Part shown: positions 27,495-35,770 of the stretch, one piece after another
How the letters are laid out: each line of letters begins with the position of its first letter
How positions within the stretch are numbered: position 1 is the stretch's first letter
Source of the DNA: Comamonadaceae bacterium
GTDB lineage: Bacteria > Pseudomonadota > Gammaproteobacteria > Burkholderiales > Burkholderiaceae
Assembly (NCBI GenBank): GCA_947505915.1
Contig: CANNNH010000003.1
Location: 1 to 40,243 of the forward strand
DNA length: 40,243 nt
Reading direction: 5' to 3'
Made by a program: the position numbers and the translations under genes
The notes under the pieces: generated by a model
Told to the model about the DNA's origin: nothing
Database searches by the model: none
Seen by the model: the letters and a program-made list of their open reading frames with translations, nothing else

Positions 27495-28613
27495 TTAGGG
27501 TTGAACGATGCGGATATCTGCGATTTGGCGGCTGGCAATCACGCCCCAGTCCCACTCGATCCCCAAACCCGGCGTATCGGGCGCATGGGCGCGGCCGCCC
27601 TCGACCTTGATGCGGCTGGTGGTGATGTCGTCAAGTTGCGGAATGTATTCGACCCAGGCAGCGTTGGGTACGGCAGCGCACAGGCTCACATGCAGCTCCA
27701 TCAAAAAGTGCGGACAGACCGGCACGTCAAAGCCTTCGGCCAGATGCGCCACCTTGATCCAGGGCGTGATGCCGCCAATGCGCGCCACATCGGGCTGAAC
27801 AATGCTGCATGCGCCCTGCTCCAGGTATTCGCGGAACTGGCTCAGGTGGTACATGGATTCGCCGACGGCCACCGGTATGCTGGTCTGCGCCCGCAACTGG
27901 CGATGGCCAGACACATCTTCGGCCGGCAGCGGCTCTTCGAGCCAGGCCAGATCCAGGCCTTCAAAGGCAGCAGCGCGGCGCAGCACCTGCGGCCGGTCAA
28001 AGCCCTGGTTAGCGTCGGTCATGATTTCAAAAGCCGGCCCCACCGCCTGCCGCACAGCCGATAAGCGCGCCACATCTTCGCTCACGTGCGGGCGGCCGAC
28101 CTTGATCTTGGCGCCCTTGAAGCCCTGGGCCTGCGCCGCCAGCGTCTGCTCGACCAGCTCGCCGGCGCTCAAGTGCAACCAGCCGCCTTCGGTGGTGTAC
28201 ACCGGCACGCTGGCTTGCGCGCCGCCCAGCAATTGCCACAAAGGCAAAGCAAAGTGGCGGGCGCGCCAGTCCCACAGGGCTGTGTCCACGCAAGCCAGGG
28301 CCAGGCTGGTGATGGCGCCGACGGCCGTGGCATGGGTGTGGAAAAAAAGATCCTTCCAGATCGCCTCAATATGCAGCGGGTTGCGCCCGATCAGCCGCGG
28401 CGCCAGGTGATCGCGCAACAAAGCTAATACCGATGAGCCGCCAGTGCCTATGGTGTAAGCGTAGCCCGTGCCTTCCACGCCGTCACTGCAGCGCAGCGTC
28501 AGCAAAATGGTTTCCTGCGTCACAAAGGACTGGATGGCGTCGGTACGCACCACCTTGGGCGGCAGATTGACCTGGCGCAGGCGGACCGATTCGATGGTGA
28601 TGGGCTGAGCCAT
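27495..28613 (-). CDS. Enolase-superfamily sugar-acid dehydratase (talarate/galactarate type)
   Basis: 372-residue mandelate racemase-subgroup protein. The active site is complete: K169 and K171 (GAKIKVGRP), D200 and N202 (MTDANQGFD), E226 (WLEEPL), E252 (VAVGES), D275 (VQPDVARIGG), H302 (CPHFLMELH) and E322 (WVEYIP). The KxK plus Asp-His pair allows base chemistry from both faces. Local sequence (KVGRPHVSEDVARLSAVR; EEPLPAEDVSGHRQL) resembles the L-talarate/galactarate dehydratases, of which a Polaromonas example is known. L-fuconate-type substrates remain possible. It should make the 2-keto-3-deoxy acid for the neighbouring SDR. Confidence 0.88.
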   Translation of the reverse strand: MAQPITIESVRLRQVNLPPKVVRTDAIQSFVTQETILLTLRCSDGVEGTGYAYTIGTGGSSVLALLRDHLAPRLIGRNPLHIEAIWKDLFFHTHATAVGAITSLALACVDTALWDWRARHFALPLWQLLGGAQASVPVYTTEGGWLHLSAGELVEQTLAAQAQGFKGAKIKVGRPHVSEDVARLSAVRQAVGPAFEIMTDANQGFDRPQVLRRAAAFEGLDLAWLEEPLPAEDVSGHRQLRAQTSIPVAVGESMYHLSQFREYLEQGACSIVQPDVARIGGITPWIKVAHLAEGFDVPVCPHFLMELHVSLCAAVPNAAWVEYIPQLDDITTSRIKVEGGRAHAPDTPGLGIEWDWGVIASRQIADIRIVQP

Positions 28614-28636
28614 GGCGTTGGGATGCCTCGAAGTGA

Positions 28637-30106
28637 TCAGTAATTTACAAACCGTGGTGGACCCACATCCACCGTCGCCATCAGGGCGTTCATATGGCTG
28701 CGCATTTGCGCCAGTTTCAGCGCCTCGTTGCCTTTGTGCAGCCAGAGGTTGTCGTATTCCTCCGGGTCTTCCCGGCTGTCAAAGAGCTCTGCCAGGTCAT
28801 GGCCATGGTAAAAAATACTCTTGTAGCGACCGTCAAACACCATAGAGGCATGGCTGTGGTCCGCATGACCGCCCATGGCATCGCGGTATTCGCAAATGAC
28901 AGAGGATTTGTGTGTGTGCGGATCAGTCTGGCCCGATAACAGTGGCAGTAGCGACTTGCCCTGCATTTCCGCGGGAACTTCAAGCCCGCAAGCGGCCATC
29001 AGTGTCGGGGCTACATCAACAGTTTCGACCAAGGCATCACTGTGCAGCCCGCCCGCAAATTGGCCGGGCCAGGACATGATGAGCGGCACCCTGACCAGAC
29101 CATCAAAAAACCGGCAACCTTTGAGAATCAAACCATGGTCACCCAGCATCTCGCCGTGATCACTCATGTAGACCACGATGGTGTTCTCAAGTTGACCTGA
29201 GTCGCGCAGGGTTTGCATGATGCGACCGAATTGGTCGTCGATCTGTTCGATCATGGCGTAGTAGTTGGCCTTGACCTCCAGCGCATCGTAGTCGTTGTGG
29301 GCCGAAGCAATGGCGTCATGGCCGTCGGCTGATACCGGCACGATGGTCTTGCGCACGCGGGGGTCTTCGGCCTGCTTGGTTTGCTGATCGATGACGGCAA
29401 ACGCACGTTGGCGCTCGATATCAGAATCCCGGAAACGGGGTAGCGGCATGTCAGCTGCCCGGTAACGCTGGAGGTATTCGGGCGGCGCATCAAAGGGCCC
29501 GTGCGGATCGAAGGGGTTGACGCTGATCATCCAGGGCCGGTCACGGCGCTCAGTGATGAAGCGCATCGCCATCTCAGAGCACCAGGTGGTCTGGTGGTAC
29601 TCGGTGGCCACGCCCGGCCCGCAAAAATAGTTGACATTGGCATAAAGCTCGACCGGGTCGACCTTCTTTTCGTGTTTGAGCCAGTTCTCGTAGTCATGGC
29701 CGAAAGCCTGGTCGGGTGTGGGATGGTGGCTCCAGTGGAAAACCCGGTAGCCATCATCGGTGCGGACCTCATAGTGCTTGGCGGCTGCCAGATGGAGTTT
29801 GCCCACCAGAGCGCAATCGTAGCCAGCGTCGGCCAGCCGCTTGGTCACCAGTTTTTCATGCGCCGGAAAGTAGGCGTTGCCGTTGCGGTAGACGTGGTGG
29901 GACGCCGGGTACCGACCGGTCAGAAAGCTGGCGCGGGCGGGCGTGCAGATCGGGCTTTGGGTGTAGGCCCGGTTGAAGGCAACACCGGATGCTGCCAGGG
30001 CATCGAGCGCGTCCGTACGGATGTGGGCATTGCCCAGCGCATGGATGGTGTCCCAGCGTTGCTGGTCCGCACAATACCAAAGGATGTTGGGGCGCGTTAC
30101 AGGCAT
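28637..30106 (-). CDS. Type I sulfatase, cytoplasmic
   Basis: 489-residue alkaline-phosphatase-superfamily sulfatase. The signature CTPARASFLTGRYP (C54, P56, R58) has the CxPxR cysteine matured to formylglycine. Metal-site landmarks are ADQQ (D14), NPFDPHGPFD and MSDHGEMLGDHG (about residue 315). The opening MPVTRPNILWYCADQQ has no signal peptide, so it probably acts in the cytosol, like choline sulfatases. The first metal Asp of many arylsulfatases is replaced by Ala, also seen in choline-sulfatase-like proteins. It lies 6 bp after the Bug receptor and 23 bp before the dehydratase, suggesting that the operon's substrate enters as a sulfate ester. No maturation enzyme is in the window. Confidence 0.9.
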   Translation of the reverse strand: MPVTRPNILWYCADQQRWDTIHALGNAHIRTDALDALAASGVAFNRAYTQSPICTPARASFLTGRYPASHHVYRNGNAYFPAHEKLVTKRLADAGYDCALVGKLHLAAAKHYEVRTDDGYRVFHWSHHPTPDQAFGHDYENWLKHEKKVDPVELYANVNYFCGPGVATEYHQTTWCSEMAMRFITERRDRPWMISVNPFDPHGPFDAPPEYLQRYRAADMPLPRFRDSDIERQRAFAVIDQQTKQAEDPRVRKTIVPVSADGHDAIASAHNDYDALEVKANYYAMIEQIDDQFGRIMQTLRDSGQLENTIVVYMSDHGEMLGDHGLILKGCRFFDGLVRVPLIMSWPGQFAGGLHSDALVETVDVAPTLMAACGLEVPAEMQGKSLLPLLSGQTDPHTHKSSVICEYRDAMGGHADHSHASMVFDGRYKSIFYHGHDLAELFDSREDPEEYDNLWLHKGNEALKLAQMRSHMNALMATVDVGPPRFVNY

Positions 30107-30112
30107 GCGTGA

Positions 30113-31099
30113 CTACTCCGGCTTGATATTGGCGGCCTTGACAGTGCGCTCCCAGCGCACGTGCTCGCGGCCCAAGAGCTCGGCAAACTCCTGCATGCTG
30201 CCGGCGGGTACATCGCCGCTTTGCGCGATTTTGTCGCGGACGTCCGGGCTTTTGAGGGCTCGCTGCAAAAGTTCCGACATTTTGTTCAGAACATCGGGTG
30301 GCGTGCCCTGCCGGGTGACAAAGCCAAACCAGGCCAGCGCCTCAAAATCGCTCACCCCAGCCTCGGCAAAGGTAGGCAATGCGGAAAGGGCAGGCGTGCG
30401 CTTGAGCGAACTCGCGCCAAGGGCAATCAATTTACCGCTTTTGAGGTGGGCGTTGACCTCAATCGGCGACAGGAATGAGCTGTTGACATGACCGGCCAGC
30501 AGGTCAGCAAGTGCTGGCCCGCCGCCTTTGTAGGGCACATGCAGCAAATCGATGCCGGCCTGCTGCTTGAACATCTCGCCGATCAGGTGCGGCAGACTGC
30601 CACCGCCCGGCGTTGCGTAGGTAATTTGGCCTGGTTTGGACTTAGACAGTTTGAGGAAATCAGCCATGGTGCTGACACCCAAAGCCGGATTGACGACGAG
30701 CAAGGTAGGCGTGGTCTGCAGCAGGCCCAGGGGGACAAAATCCTTGCGCACGTCATAGCTCAGTTTGGGGTAAACGTACTGGGTAATCACATAGGGTGCT
30801 GCGGCCAGCAGCAGCGTGTAACCGTCAGCCGGCGTCTTGGCAGCCTCGGCAATCCCGATGGTGCTGGCAGCGCCAGGCTTGTTCTCGACCACAAAGGTCT
30901 GGCCCGACTGCTCGCCCATTTTCTGGGCCACCGTTCGGGCCAAGGCATCGGAGGCACCGCCGGGGGGGAAGGGAACAATCACTCGAACCGGCTTGCTGGG
31001 CCACGTCTGTGCGGACAACCCAGGGGAGACAAAAACCAGCAAACTAGCGGCGATGGCTTGCACGACAAATTGGGACACAGGGCTTTGGGCTGGGCTCAT
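30113..31099 (-). CDS. Bug-family receptor heading the acid-sugar operon
   Basis: 328-residue periplasmic Bug/TctC-type binding protein with a signal peptide (hydrophobic FVVQAIAASLLVFVSPGLSA, cleavage about residue 30). The mature start WPSKPVRVIVPFPPGGASDA and HVPYKGGGPALADLL are family hallmarks. It is the first gene of the six-gene operon, so its ligand is probably the acid (or sulfated acid) that the operon degrades. TctA/TctB membrane partners are absent. TAGGAG lies 7 nt before the ATG, and the promoter/operator is at 31188-31216. Confidence 0.91.
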   Translation of the reverse strand: MSPAQSPVSQFVVQAIAASLLVFVSPGLSAQTWPSKPVRVIVPFPPGGASDALARTVAQKMGEQSGQTFVVENKPGAASTIGIAEAAKTPADGYTLLLAAAPYVITQYVYPKLSYDVRKDFVPLGLLQTTPTLLVVNPALGVSTMADFLKLSKSKPGQITYATPGGGSLPHLIGEMFKQQAGIDLLHVPYKGGGPALADLLAGHVNSSFLSPIEVNAHLKSGKLIALGASSLKRTPALSALPTFAEAGVSDFEALAWFGFVTRQGTPPDVLNKMSELLQRALKSPDVRDKIAQSGDVPAGSMQEFAELLGREHVRWERTVKAANIKPE

Positions 31100-31187
31100 G
31101 GGAGAACTCCTACATTGATGGGATCTGCCAGTAAATGGTTATCGGTTATCAGGCTTCAACACGATGGTAAGCGGTCGGATGATCGCA

Positions 31188-31216
31188 ATTATCAATTGGC
31201 CTTACCACCTGTCCAA
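31188..31216 (-). promoter_or_regulatory. Promoter of the acid-sugar operon with GntR-type operator in the spacer
   Basis: On the minus strand TTGGAC (31211-31216) and GATAAT (31188-31193) are 17 nt apart. That spacer is AATTGGC-CTT-ACCACCT read on the plus strand, close to the PdhR/LldR-type consensus AATTGGT-N3-ACCAATT. A bound GntR regulator would block polymerase. The same block recurs at 40016-40058 ahead of gntR. Confidence 0.65.
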
Positions 31217-31282
31217 TTCTGGCTAACCCTTAATCGAAAAAATAAGCCAATGCCGCTGCAGACAATCGCCTTACTTTGCTAA
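31191..31282 (+). pseudogene. Truncated copy of gntR upstream region and start
   Basis: Positions 31191-31233 match 40016-40058 at 40 of 43 bases. After the same 16-nt spacing both copies have ATGCCGCTGCA. Here the reading frame gives MPLQTIALLC and stops at 31282; at 40075 it continues as MPLQTVEPQRLYRQ into a GntR regulator. This copy is therefore a severed gene start, although its upstream part appears to serve as the promoter/operator of the Bug operon. Similarity fades by about 31268. Confidence 0.75.
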
Positions 31283-31377
31283 GACAGCATAAAACCCGTC
31301 CCCTCATGCTTGAAGGCCGGAATATTCAGTGTTCGTAGCATCTTCGTCAATTGCCTTGCCTTGTCTGAATCGGACAT
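31279..31377 (-). CDS. Small open frame at the cassette boundary, unrecognised
   Basis: A 32-residue frame (MSDSDKARQLTKMLRTLN, then IPAFKHEGTGFMLS) ends over the severed gntR start. It has no convincing ribosome site. The composition looks protein-like and it may be the remnant of a larger gene's end. I do not recognise the family. Confidence 0.2.
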   Translation of the reverse strand: MSDSDKARQLTKMLRTLNIPAFKHEGTGFMLS

Positions 31378-31420
31378 CAATCAAGGGGAGTGATTTACTT
31401 GGTCTAGATTCACAAAGAAG
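31283..31420. other. Junction between the acid-sugar operon and the TRAP cassette
   Basis: Apart from the small frame at 31279-31377, I see no gene, inverted terminal repeat or terminator in this AT-richer stretch. Confidence 0.4.
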
Positions 31421-32227
31421 TTAACGTGGCACAGCCGCTGTAAGTGACAAGCCTCCGTCCATCACCAAGTCCTGACCGGTGATCCAACCAGCAGCGTCGC
31501 TGCATAACCAAGCCACCGCCTGCCCAACCTCATCGGCTGTGCCCAGACGACCGATGGGGTGGGATCGAGTGCGCGCTGCAAGCAGCTCTTCAGGGTCGGG
31601 CGCCTTTGCAATGACACCTAAGGACAGTTCGGTCAACACAAGACTGGGCGACACAGCGTTGACACGAATCCGCCTAGAGGCGAGATCCAGCGCCATCTGG
31701 CGCACCATGCCGACCACGGCAGCCTTGGCACCGCAATAAGCTATCCGCTCCATCTGAGGCATCGACGCTGTGACCGAGGCTATCGCACAGATGGCGCCGC
31801 CACTTGAGCCCATGCGCGGCACTGCTGCCTTTCCAAAAAGAAAGACCGGCAAGACGCTGGCACGCATGACTCTCTCGAAATCGCCGACATCAGTCTGTAA
31901 TACCGAGCCCACACCGCCTTGGCCAGCACTGATAACCAGCGCTTCCAAGCCACCGAGGGATGCGAAACAGGCATCCATCACGCGCAAGACGTCGGTCTCT
32001 TGCGTTGCATCGCCCGCAGCCCATTGGCAAGAGCCTGCCGGATGTAGCGCCGCAGCGTGCGCCAATCGCTCTGAATTGCGGCCGGTAATGAATACGCGCC
32101 AGCCTTGCGCGACCAGCGCCAGGCTACTTGCCAGGCCCAGCCCGGAACCCCCACCGACAATCAGCGCGCGACGAGGCGCACTTTCGACCGGCGCCGCAGC
32201 GCTGGATTTGGGCTTGGAGCTGGTCAT
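31421..32227 (-). CDS. SDR-family oxidoreductase 3
   Basis: 268-residue short-chain dehydrogenase with VGGGSGLG near residue 26, ISAGQGG in place of the usual NAG, ASVTAS and the catalytic YCGAK. FITGRNS after beta-2 has an Arg, suggesting NADP(H) preference. The C-terminus ITGQDLVMDGGLSL is standard. It is the last gene of the TRAP cassette, 4 bp after the flavin reductase. The ATG at 32227 (MTSSKPKS) is chosen over a TTG at 32239. It probably reduces or oxidises an alcohol or ketone made by the monooxygenase/aldolase pair; the substrate is unknown. Confidence 0.85.
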   Translation of the reverse strand: MTSSKPKSSAAAPVESAPRRALIVGGGSGLGLASSLALVAQGWRVFITGRNSERLAHAAALHPAGSCQWAAGDATQETDVLRVMDACFASLGGLEALVISAGQGGVGSVLQTDVGDFERVMRASVLPVFLFGKAAVPRMGSSGGAICAIASVTASMPQMERIAYCGAKAAVVGMVRQMALDLASRRIRVNAVSPSLVLTELSLGVIAKAPDPEELLAARTRSHPIGRLGTADEVGQAVAWLCSDAAGWITGQDLVMDGGLSLTAAVPR

Positions 32228-32231
32228 CCGA

Positions 32232-32786
32232 CTATTCAAGCTTGAAAGCCGAAGTCTTGATTCCCTCGGAACCGCTTGCGGTCTTCAGGGGAGCGACGGC
32301 ATGGTAGTCGCTGCGGAAAAACAGCAGCGGCCCAGCGCGCCCTGGTCTTCGATCCCAGCCCTGCACTTGCCCGACGATGATCAGATGATCCCCGCCATCG
32401 TAACGGGCCCACACCATGCATTCAAAAACAGCCAAAGACCCTTCGATGATAGGAGCGCAGACATAGTGTCCTGCACGCGTCGCGACACCTTCCCATTTAT
32501 CCAACCGCTGTTGCGCGAAGCGCCGGGAAAGGTCGGCCTGCTCGCTGGTGAGCACATTCACGGCAAAAGCGTCTGCGGTTTGCCAGGCCTCGAAAGAGCG
32601 TGCTGCACGCTTCAAGCTGAAAAGCACTAGCGGTGGCTCCATGGAGACAGTGTTGAAAGAGCTGACCGTATTGCCTATAGGACCCATCGGGGTATTTGCA
32701 CTGACGACAGCAACCCCGGTAGCAAAACTCGAGAAGGCGTCCCTCAGACTGTTTGGCGAAAGCGGCTCTGCCCCAGGGGTCATCAC
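32232..32786 (-). CDS. Flavin reductase (HpaC-like), monooxygenase partner
   Basis: About 184-residue flavin reductase-like domain protein that supplies reduced FMN/FAD. Features are FSSFATGVAVVSA, the flavin-site SSFNTVSMEPPLVLFSL, FAVNVL and the closing H-L-I-I-V-G-Q-V segment. It starts at GTG 32786 or ATG 32783, overlapping the stop of the luciferase-like monooxygenase, so the two are translationally coupled. This strongly suggests a two-component FMNH2-dependent system. Confidence 0.9.
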   Translation of the reverse strand: MMTPGAEPLSPNSLRDAFSSFATGVAVVSANTPMGPIGNTVSSFNTVSMEPPLVLFSLKRAARSFEAWQTADAFAVNVLTSEQADLSRRFAQQRLDKWEGVATRAGHYVCAPIIEGSLAVFECMVWARYDGGDHLIIVGQVQGWDRRPGRAGPLLFFRSDYHAVAPLKTASGSEGIKTSAFKLE

Positions 32787-33871
32787 GCGACGGCTCTGCG
32801 GAAAGCGGGCATGACCTCCTGCGCAAGCAGGCGCATCGAATCACGCTCCCGGGTTCCACCAGCGTGATCAAAGGCTAGGGTGACCAGGCCACCGAATGGG
32901 CCGACACGCTCGCGAAGCGCTACCAGTTGTTCCAGTACCCGCTTCGGACTGCCCCAGATAACCCGCTCGCGGATCGCCTGTGCCGGCGTAAAGTGTTCGT
33001 CGGGCATGGATGGGTCGCATTTCAGCATCCGCAAGATCCCACTTGCACGCATCACAAAGGTGAGGTATTCATAGTAATAGTGCACCTGACCATCAGGGTC
33101 GAAGGCATACGCTTCGGCCTCGGCGTCCGTCGGCGCCACAATCACGGTTCGTCCACAGCGCCATTGAGAGGGATCGGGCTCGCGGCCAGCCTGCTGTGCA
33201 CCTTCGCAATAGGCCTTCCAATGTGTTGGCAAGTAGGCCTCTGGCGCGAAGGGGGCCGATATGGCTCCCCAGCCGCGCTCCCCGGCAACCCGAGCCATAT
33301 AGGAGGCTGGGTTGACGACTGAAACCGCTATCGGGGGATGGGGTTGCTGGTAGGGTTTGATACATTGGCCAATGCCGTAAGCGGCGTGAACATGGCGCTC
33401 AATATCAACCGACCAGTACTTCCCGTGCAACCGATAGGGTGGTTCCTCACGCCAAAGTGAAAGCATCATGTCCAAGCACTCGAGCATCCGCTCGCCTCGG
33501 CTTTCGGGAGGATCGGTTCGAAAGGCCTCTACATCGCTTGGCAAGCCGCCCGGGCCTATGCCCATGATGAAGCGTCCGCGCGCCAGGTGATCAAACAGCG
33601 CAGCATCGCCGGCTGCTCGAACCGGATGATTCTGCGGTAAATTTAACACGCCCGCACACAGCTTGATGCGGCTTGTCCGCTCTATCGCACGGGCCATAAA
33701 GACGAGCGAAGATGTAACCGGTTCGGTCGTCGCGGTGTAGTGTTCCCCGACCCACATTTCATCCCATCCGAGCGCATCGGCGTCAACCACGGTCTGCAAG
33801 TCCTCTTCAAGAGCATCGGTCAAGTTCCGATTAGGATGGTGCAGCGGCATCATGAACATACCCAGTTTCAT
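32783..33871 (-). CDS. Luciferase-like (LLM) flavin-dependent monooxygenase
   Basis: 362-residue bacterial-luciferase-fold enzyme. The start MKLGMFMMPLHHPNRNLTDA, DEMWVGEHYTATTEP, LCAGVLNLPQNHPVRAA and GRFIMGIGPGGLPSDVEAF are typical of the limonene-monooxygenase/alkanal-monooxygenase subgroup. The adjacent flavin reductase argues for reduced FMN and O2 rather than F420. Possible chemistry includes hydroxylation, Baeyer-Villiger insertion or C-S/C-N cleavage, and sequence alone does not decide. It overlaps the aldolase gene upstream by 4 bp. Confidence 0.88.
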   Translation of the reverse strand: MKLGMFMMPLHHPNRNLTDALEEDLQTVVDADALGWDEMWVGEHYTATTEPVTSSLVFMARAIERTSRIKLCAGVLNLPQNHPVRAAGDAALFDHLARGRFIMGIGPGGLPSDVEAFRTDPPESRGERMLECLDMMLSLWREEPPYRLHGKYWSVDIERHVHAAYGIGQCIKPYQQPHPPIAVSVVNPASYMARVAGERGWGAISAPFAPEAYLPTHWKAYCEGAQQAGREPDPSQWRCGRTVIVAPTDAEAEAYAFDPDGQVHYYYEYLTFVMRASGILRMLKCDPSMPDEHFTPAQAIRERVIWGSPKRVLEQLVALRERVGPFGGLVTLAFDHAGGTRERDSMRLLAQEVMPAFRRAVA

Positions 33872-34683
33872 CGCGATTTTCCCCGTTTGGCTTGTTGAGA
33901 AACTGACTGACTCAAGATATCCCGCGTTTCTTCCAGACTTTGCGTCACGCGGCCGCGAAGTGCTTGCAGGTCGTCGCCAGCAATGACGAAGCGAGCTCCT
34001 TTAGCAACCCAACGCAGCTGCTCCGAAGGGGCGACGGCATAGCCCATGCAGGTTGCCATGCCCGCATCCCGTGCCGCATCGAAGACCTGGTCCATAGCCT
34101 GCAACACTAGTGGGTGCTCTAGGTTACGCAGTTGTCCCAGCGTCGCACTCAAATCAGCCGGCCCCAGGCAAATCGCGTCGATTCCAGGAACAGCAGCAAT
34201 CTCTGCGGCTCGTTGTGCAGCCTGCCAATGCTCTATTTGAGGCATCACAAAAATACTCTGATTGGCCTGCGTGACATACGCATCAGTACCCCGGAAATAG
34301 TCACTCGCGCGGCGGGGTCCATATCCTCGCGTGCCTTCCGGGGGGTACTTGCATGCTGCAACGAGGCGAGCAGCCTGCTCAGCATCCATTGTCATCGGCG
34401 CGATGATACCGTCCGCCCCAATATCAAGAATACGCTTAATAAAACCCGGCGAGTGATCTGGAACCCGTACAAGTACGACTGTGTCCCAGCGACGCATCGC
34501 AGCAAGTTGGTGGTGAAAACCGTCGAGCGTGATGGAGGTGTGCTCCATGTCAACAAAGACGGCGTCGTAGCCAGCGCCAGCCACGACCTCGGCCACCCCG
34601 ACATCGTTGAAAGTCACCCATGCGCTGTAAACAATTTCCCCCTGGCGCAAACGTTCTTTGAGTCGTCGTACTCGATCTAGCAT
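33868..34683 (-). CDS. HpcH/HpaI-family aldolase
   Basis: 271-residue class II metal-dependent aldolase of the HpcH/HpaI family, which cleaves 2-keto-4-hydroxy acids to pyruvate and an aldehyde. Seen are E47-H48 (FVDMEHTS), R74 (VLVRVPD), GTRGYGPRRAS, the metal ligands E151 (MPQIEHW) and D177 (LGPADLS). The ATG at 34683 is chosen because GGAG lies 6 nt upstream; the frame can start 12 bp earlier at a TTG, but that codon overlaps the ribosome site. It overlaps the monooxygenase by 4 bp. Confidence 0.9.
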   Translation of the reverse strand: MLDRVRRLKERLRQGEIVYSAWVTFNDVGVAEVVAGAGYDAVFVDMEHTSITLDGFHHQLAAMRRWDTVVLVRVPDHSPGFIKRILDIGADGIIAPMTMDAEQAARLVAACKYPPEGTRGYGPRRASDYFRGTDAYVTQANQSIFVMPQIEHWQAAQRAAEIAAVPGIDAICLGPADLSATLGQLRNLEHPLVLQAMDQVFDAARDAGMATCMGYAVAPSEQLRWVAKGARFVIAGDDLQALRGRVTQSLEETRDILSQSVSQQAKRGKSR

Positions 34684-34698
34684 TGTTTTCTCCAAAAA

Positions 34699-35769
34699 TT
34701 AGGATGCAACTCTTATCAGGGGAATGGGAAAGGCAACACCAAACCTGTCTGCAATCTCAGTCAGTTGGTTTTTGGTCTCATCATCAATTGGCAGGCCATC
34801 ATGTTCTCGCTGAAGAGTTAGCGCGGCTTCACGATCGCCCGGGGCTAAAACTTGAGCGTCGTCTTGCTGACTTAACGGCGCCGAACTGCGCACCCAGACG
34901 GCTAAGTCTGCGGCCCAGTTTTCGAACTGCGCGCTACCCACCACATGTTTGGGGTCAATGTAGATTGAGAGCATGTTATTGCCGTTGCCGTTCATATCAG
35001 GATGACTGATCCCGCCGCCTGTCAGCGCACCCGCCAGCAAATCGATCATGAAACAAAGTCCAGAACCTTTATGACCCGCCGCTGGCAGCAGTGCACCCCG
35101 CGGGGGGCCATAAAAGGCGCGGGGATCACGCGTGACCTGCCCTGCATGATCCAACACGGCGTCGGGAGGCAATTGATTTCCGGCGTTGAGGGCAGCTTTG
35201 ATCTTGCCCTCGGGAATAACTGAGGCAGTCATGTCAAGCACCAAAGGGGGGCCGCCCGCTTGTGGTACGCCGATGGCCAGGGGATTAGGCGCCATACGCG
35301 CTTCACGACCGCCTGCCGGAGCGACCTGTATGCCTTGACGTCCAGGAGAATTTAGAAAGTGCATGCTGACGATACCCTGCTTAGCCGCCCGTTCGGCCCA
35401 TCCACCCAGCCGCCCGAGATGTCCGCTGCCCTTGAGCAGAACGATTGAAGTGCCTAGCTCGCGAGAGCGCTCAACTCCGAAGTCCACTACAAACTCACCG
35501 ATGCGTTGTCCAAAACCACCGTTACCATCAATCCAAACCCAGGCGCCAGCGTCTTTGATCACTTCTGGCTGCGCTGCGTAGCGAACCCGACCTTCTTGGC
35601 GCCACTGCAAGTACAGCGGGACCCGCAGCAATCCATGAGACTCATGTCCAGCCAGATTAGCGCTACACAGGTGGCGCGCAATGCTCGCAGCCTCGGACTT
35701 AGGCGATCCGTCTGCGCAAAAAATCTTTGCGACGCAGGCCTCTATTTCGCTTGCTTGGTAGAAATTCAT
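34699..35769 (-). CDS. Ldh_2-family malate/L-lactate-type dehydrogenase
   Basis: 356-residue NAD(P)-dependent 2-hydroxyacid dehydrogenase of the malate/L-lactate/ureidoglycolate/sulfolactate family, not Rossmann-fold. Motifs are LAGHESHGLLRVP (H42-H45), the probable catalytic H117 in GSGHLGRLGGW, APNPLAIGVP and GHKGSGLCFMIDLL. It should interconvert a 2-hydroxy acid and a 2-keto acid, which the HpaI aldolase could then cleave. It starts 1 bp after the dctM stop. Substrate is unknown. Confidence 0.9.
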   Translation of the reverse strand: MNFYQASEIEACVAKIFCADGSPKSEAASIARHLCSANLAGHESHGLLRVPLYLQWRQEGRVRYAAQPEVIKDAGAWVWIDGNGGFGQRIGEFVVDFGVERSRELGTSIVLLKGSGHLGRLGGWAERAAKQGIVSMHFLNSPGRQGIQVAPAGGREARMAPNPLAIGVPQAGGPPLVLDMTASVIPEGKIKAALNAGNQLPPDAVLDHAGQVTRDPRAFYGPPRGALLPAAGHKGSGLCFMIDLLAGALTGGGISHPDMNGNGNNMLSIYIDPKHVVGSAQFENWAADLAVWVRSSAPLSQQDDAQVLAPGDREAALTLQREHDGLPIDDETKNQLTEIADRFGVAFPIPLIRVAS

Positions 35770-35770
35770 A

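Noticed and set aside
32783..33871. LLM monooxygenase as an alkanesulfonate/sulfoquinovose monooxygenase
   Set aside because: The N-terminal motifs are closer to the limonene/alkanal subgroup and no other sulfonate-pathway gene except a generic Ldh_2 is present, so the substrate is left open.
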